The translations under genes were made by a program, and so were the position numbers. The notes below the pieces were generated by a model. The model saw only the letters and a list, made by a program, of their open reading frames with translations, was not told the origin of the DNA and ran no database searches. From Selenomonadales bacterium (GTDB lineage: Bacteria > Bacillota > Negativicutes > Sporomusales > UBA7701), in NCBI GenBank assembly GCA_029975165.1, contig JARKPR010000068.1:56868-120867 (forward strand): a DNA stretch of 64,000 nucleotides, given 5' to 3'. This document shows positions 61,088 to 64,000 of this stretch, piece by piece. Position 1 is the stretch's first letter, and every line of letters begins with the position of its first letter.

Positions 61088-61188
61088 CCCGGCCGGCGGC
61101 ACTTTGTTGCCTGCCGGTCCAATAATAAAAAGCCCGCCGCGGCTGTGAGGGCCGGGACGGGGAGGAAACGCTTGTGTCATATTTTGTA

Positions 61189-61231
61189 ACAAAACCGTCA
61201 TGTATGTGGTACATATTTATGACGGTTTTGT
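61189..61231. promoter_or_regulatory. Large palindrome, candidate enhancer (UAS) for the sigma-54 activator
   Basis: ACAAAACCGTCAT (61189-61201) and ATGACGGTTTTGT (61219-61231) are perfect 13-bp arms, with a nested TATGT/ACATA dyad inside. It lies one base after the activator stop codon and about 100-140 bases upstream of the AOR promoter, a normal enhancer distance. A terminator function is less likely since no T-run follows. Confidence 0.65.
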
Positions 61232-61232
61232 A

Positions 61233-63236
61233 TCAGTTTTCGATCGCATAGAGGCGCATTTTGCGGTAGAGGGTGTTGCGGGAGACGCCCATTTCCCTGG
61301 CCGCCAGGCTGACGTTGCCGCCGCTGTTCGACAGGAGGAGGAGGATGCGCTGGCGCTCGGCTTCGCCGGCGAGCTGGCGGCGCTGCTCGCGGCCGAGCCC
61401 GGCCCGGTATGCCAGGGGGTAGAGCGGCGGCCCGGCGGGCACGGGCGGGCCGGCGAGGATTTCGGCCGGCAGTTCGGCGAGGGTTATGAGGCCCGCTTCG
61501 GAGAGGCTGACGGCCCGCTCGACGACGTTCTGGAGTTCGCGCACGTTCCCCGGCCAGGCATAGCGCCGCAGGTATTCGATGACCGCCGGCTCGACACGGA
61601 ATTTGCCGCCGCGGTCGCGGCCGATGAGGTCGAGGAAGTGGCGGAAGAGCGGCGGGATGTCGTCGATGCGGTTCCTGAGCGGCGGGATGGTGATGGAGAT
61701 GACGTTGAGGCGGTAGTAGAGGTCCTGGCGGAAGGCGCCTTTTTCGACCTCCTGCAGCAGGTTCTGGTTGGTGGCGCAGATGATGCGCACGTTGACGGGG
61801 ATGACTTTGTCGCCGCCGATGCGGGTGACTTTTTTCTCCTGCAGGACGCGCAGGAGGGCGATCTGCTGCTCGAGCGGCATGTCGCCGATTTCGTCGAGGA
61901 AGAGGGTGCCGCCGGAGGCGAGCTCGAATTTGCCCGATTTGCCGCCGCGCTTGGCGCCGGTGAACGCGCCTTCGACGTAGCCGAACAGCTCGCTGCCGAT
62001 GAGTTCGCGGGGGATGACGCCGCAGTTGAGGGCGACGAAGGGGCCGTTGCGCTGTTCGCTGCGGTTGTGAATGGCCTGGGCGAAGATTTCCTTGCCTGTG
62101 CCGCTTTCGCCCTGGAGGAGGATGTTGGCGGCGGTGGCGGCGGCCAGCTTGGCCATGCGGACGGCTTCGAGGATTTCGACGCTTTCGCCGACGATGTCGT
62201 TGAACTGGAGGGTGGCGTGGTAGCCGCCGAAGCGGTTGACGAGGTTCTGGATCTGCTTTATCGGCCGCAGAATGATGACGCCGCCGATGACGTTGCCCTG
62301 TTCGTCGGTGACGGCCTCGCCGGAGGCAAAACAGTGGCACAGGCCTTTTTTGGTGTCGATGATGAGCTCGGCGTCTTCGTACGGCTCGCGGGTGGCGAGC
62401 AGCCGCCGCGTCGGGCCGGCGCTGCCGCCGAAGACGCGGTCGATGGCGATGCCGGTAAGTTCGCGCTCGCTGCGTTCGAGGATCTTTTGAGCGGCCGGGT
62501 TGACCTGGCTGACGATGCCGCGCCCGTCGATCATGAGCACGCCGTCGGACATGGTGTTGAAGATGTTGGTGAGGCGGTTGTTGGTGAGGGCCAGTTCGCG
62601 GTTCTTGCGGCGGATGGCGAGCTGGGCGTTGATGGCTTCGGCGGCGGCGACGACCATGCCGAGGGTGTGGAGGTGGGAGGCGTAGGAGGCGCCGGACATG
62701 TCGAGGACGCCGGCCAGCTTGCCGTCGGCGTCGAAGATGGGCGCCGAGGAGCAGGTGAGGCAGTGGTGCTTCTGGCTGTAGTGCTCGGCGCCGGATACCT
62801 GGAGGGGCTCTTTGCGGACGAGGGCGGTGCCGATGGCGTTGGTGCCGACCTCGTCTTCCCGCCAGCTGGCGCCAGGGGTGAAGTTGCCGGTCATGGGGCT
62901 GAGGAGGTTGTCGGCGTCGGCGAAGACTTCCATGATGTAGCCGCGCTCGTCGGCGAGGACGACGACGAAGCCCGAGCCGGCGACGAATTTGTAGAGGTTG
63001 GCCATGAAGGGCTTGGCGATGTTGATGAGTTCCTGTTTTTCCGCGAGGAGGGCCGCCATGGCCGCGGCGTCCAGCCGGTTGTGGGGCGAGTCGTCGTAGG
63101 GGTTGACCCCGGCCTTGAGGCAGCGGTTCCAGGAGGCTACGATTTCGAGCCTGGCGGCGGGAAGATGGTGTTTTTTGCCGCCGGTGAAATCCTGCCAGGC
63201 CGGCAGGACGGCGTCGGCGAAGTTGGTCGGCGTCAT
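61233..63236 (-). CDS. Sigma-54-dependent activator (AcoR-like: GAF-PAS-AAA-HTH)
   Basis: A 667-residue regulator. An N-terminal GAF-type domain (about 60-200, LYKFVAGSGFVVVLADERGYIMEVFADADNL...CLTCSSAPIFDADGKLAGVLDMSG) is followed by a PAS domain (about 225-335), an AAA+ domain with Walker A (GESGTGKE), GAFTGA (EGAFTGAKRGGKSG), Walker B (FLDEIGDMP) and a sensor R-finger region. The terminal Fis-type HTH (NVSLAAREMGVSRNTLYRKMR) is intact. It acts on the sigma-54 promoter before AOR. The GAF domain with CLTC may sense an aldehyde, metal or redox signal (inference). ATG 63236 follows a weak site. Confidence 0.93.
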   Translation of the reverse strand: MTPTNFADAVLPAWQDFTGGKKHHLPAARLEIVASWNRCLKAGVNPYDDSPHNRLDAAAMAALLAEKQELINIAKPFMANLYKFVAGSGFVVVLADERGYIMEVFADADNLLSPMTGNFTPGASWREDEVGTNAIGTALVRKEPLQVSGAEHYSQKHHCLTCSSAPIFDADGKLAGVLDMSGASYASHLHTLGMVVAAAEAINAQLAIRRKNRELALTNNRLTNIFNTMSDGVLMIDGRGIVSQVNPAAQKILERSERELTGIAIDRVFGGSAGPTRRLLATREPYEDAELIIDTKKGLCHCFASGEAVTDEQGNVIGGVIILRPIKQIQNLVNRFGGYHATLQFNDIVGESVEILEAVRMAKLAAATAANILLQGESGTGKEIFAQAIHNRSEQRNGPFVALNCGVIPRELIGSELFGYVEGAFTGAKRGGKSGKFELASGGTLFLDEIGDMPLEQQIALLRVLQEKKVTRIGGDKVIPVNVRIICATNQNLLQEVEKGAFRQDLYYRLNVISITIPPLRNRIDDIPPLFRHFLDLIGRDRGGKFRVEPAVIEYLRRYAWPGNVRELQNVVERAVSLSEAGLITLAELPAEILAGPPVPAGPPLYPLAYRAGLGREQRRQLAGEAERQRILLLLSNSGGNVSLAAREMGVSRNTLYRKMRLYAIEN

Positions 63237-63302
63237 GCAATCACCCCGTGGTGAATAATTTCGCCGCCCTCCTCCCCTTCCCTGCCGCCGGGTACGAGGA
63301 TT

Positions 63303-64000
63303 TTATTCCTGGTCGTAGGCGCGGCGCAGGACGGTGAGCGGGTGGAGGGTGGCGGCGCCGGCGGCGTGGGCTATCTGCAGCCGGCAGGTGCCGCATTCGC
63401 TGAGGACGGCGTCGGCCGGGGCGGCTTTGATGCGCCCGAACAGTTCGCGGCCAATGGCGAGGGAGGTTTCGTAGCGGTCGGCTTTGAAGCCGTAGCTGCC
63501 GGCCAGGCCGCAGCAGCCGGCGTCGAGGTCGGCGACGGTCACTCCCGGCAGGGCGGCCAGGAGTTCGAGGGCCGGCCGGCCGATGCCATGGGCGCGGAGG
63601 TGGCAGGGGGCGTGGTAGAGGTAATGCCCGTTTACGGGCTTGAAGGCGGTGTTGAGCCGCCCCGCGTCAAGGAGCCCGGCGAGGAATTCCATGGCGTCGT
63701 AGCTGTGGGCCGCGACGGCGGCGGCGCCCTCGACGGCGAACAGTTCGCGGTAGTCCTGCTTGAGCATCAGGCCGCAGCTCGGGCAGCAGGTGAGGATGGG
63801 CAGCCCTTCGGCGGCGCAGGCGGCGAGGACGGCGGTGTTGCGTTGCGCGGCCTGTTCGGCTTCGTCGAGGTAGCCGCCGGTGACGAGCGGCAGGCCGCAG
63901 CAGGCGAGGCCGGGCGGGACGACGACCTGGTAGCGGTTGGCCTGGAGGACGGCGATGAGGTCGAGGCCGACCTGGGGGGCGTTGTAGTTGATGAAGCAGC
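63303..64000 (-). CDS. GlpC/CCG-domain iron-sulfur oxidoreductase subunit, 5' end outside window
   Basis: The visible 232 C-terminal residues contain two CCG domains: LACCGLP...CCPSCGLMLKQDYRELF and APCHLRAHGIGRPALELLAALPGVTVADLDAGCCGLAGSYGFKADRYETSLAIGRELFGRIKAAPADAVLSECGTCRLQIAHAAG. The pattern closely follows the anaerobic glycerol-3-phosphate dehydrogenase subunit C. A related lactate or glycolate oxidase subunit is possible. The N-terminal 2[4Fe-4S] ferredoxin part would lie upstream of the window. It passes electrons from a flavoprotein to the membrane. No neighbour shows the partner. Confidence 0.85.
   Translation of the reverse strand, partial: CFINYNAPQVGLDLIAVLQANRYQVVVPPGLACCGLPLVTGGYLDEAEQAAQRNTAVLAACAAEGLPILTCCPSCGLMLKQDYRELFAVEGAAAVAAHSYDAMEFLAGLLDAGRLNTAFKPVNGHYLYHAPCHLRAHGIGRPALELLAALPGVTVADLDAGCCGLAGSYGFKADRYETSLAIGRELFGRIKAAPADAVLSECGTCRLQIAHAAGAATLHPLTVLRRAYDQE

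Overview
The window looks like chromosome of a high-GC, diderm, anaerobic Firmicute of the Negativicutes, most likely Sporomusaceae-like. Ribosome binding sites are strong GGAGG types with frequent GTG and TTG starts. There is also an outer-membrane beta-barrel protein, an AsmA-like protein, flagella, a hydrogenase maturase, TRAP and lactate-type permeases, and a tungsten aldehyde oxidoreductase locus. This placement is inferred from gene content. No rRNA, tRNA, CRISPR array, prophage or insertion sequence was seen.

Layout. 1-16 kb is mostly single metabolic and envelope genes: Dabb protein, amidase, flavoprotein, diguanylate cyclase, glutamine-amidotransferase-like hydrolase, L,D-transpeptidase, barrel protein, MFS pump, hydE, a two-P-loop ATPase, a MerR regulator with its aldo-keto reductase/cupin target operon, a TPM protein and a VKOR-DsbA fusion. 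A cysK pseudogene (16.15-16.5 kb) precedes the flagellar operon flgD-flgE-flgK-flgK-flgL-fliD-flgN (16.8-25.7 kb), which is convergent with flagellin. Two OmpR-type two-component systems follow (27-32 kb), the second divergent from a MacA/MacB-like pair. 34-42 kb holds LemA, B3/B4, nitroreductase, AsmA-like, YdcF, ASCH and TorD-like genes plus gene-poor gaps. 41.6-46.1 kb is a GntR-controlled TRAP transporter with an SDR. 47.5-53.1 kb pairs two paralogous cupins with an LctP-type permease and a glyoxylate-carboligase-like enzyme, with a divergent LysR gene. 53.1-63.2 kb is a tungsten/molybdopterin locus: decayed tupB/tupC, ThiF, two MoaD-like proteins, two MoeA-type proteins, AOR and a sigma-54 activator. 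A partial glpC-like gene ends the window.

The most unusual signal is a family of seven full copies, plus one decayed fragment, of a roughly 120-bp structured repeat. All full copies have the same orientation and sit directly beyond the stop codon of a minus-strand gene. Their outer and inner stems change sequence from copy to copy while pairing is largely kept, and a short AGATGC/GCAGAT motif stays fixed. This is the best candidate here for an undescribed element.

Regulatory links are also readable. A MerR regulator shares a nearly identical palindrome in two 19-bp-spaced promoters. A sigma-54 promoter precedes AOR next to its likely activator. A direct repeat (WTAAAC-N5-CTTAAY, looser in one copy) precedes flagellin, the flgD operon, the response regulator beside flagellin and a candidate short RNA. 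Several genes are broken (tupB, tupC, cysK), and these lesions need read-level confirmation.
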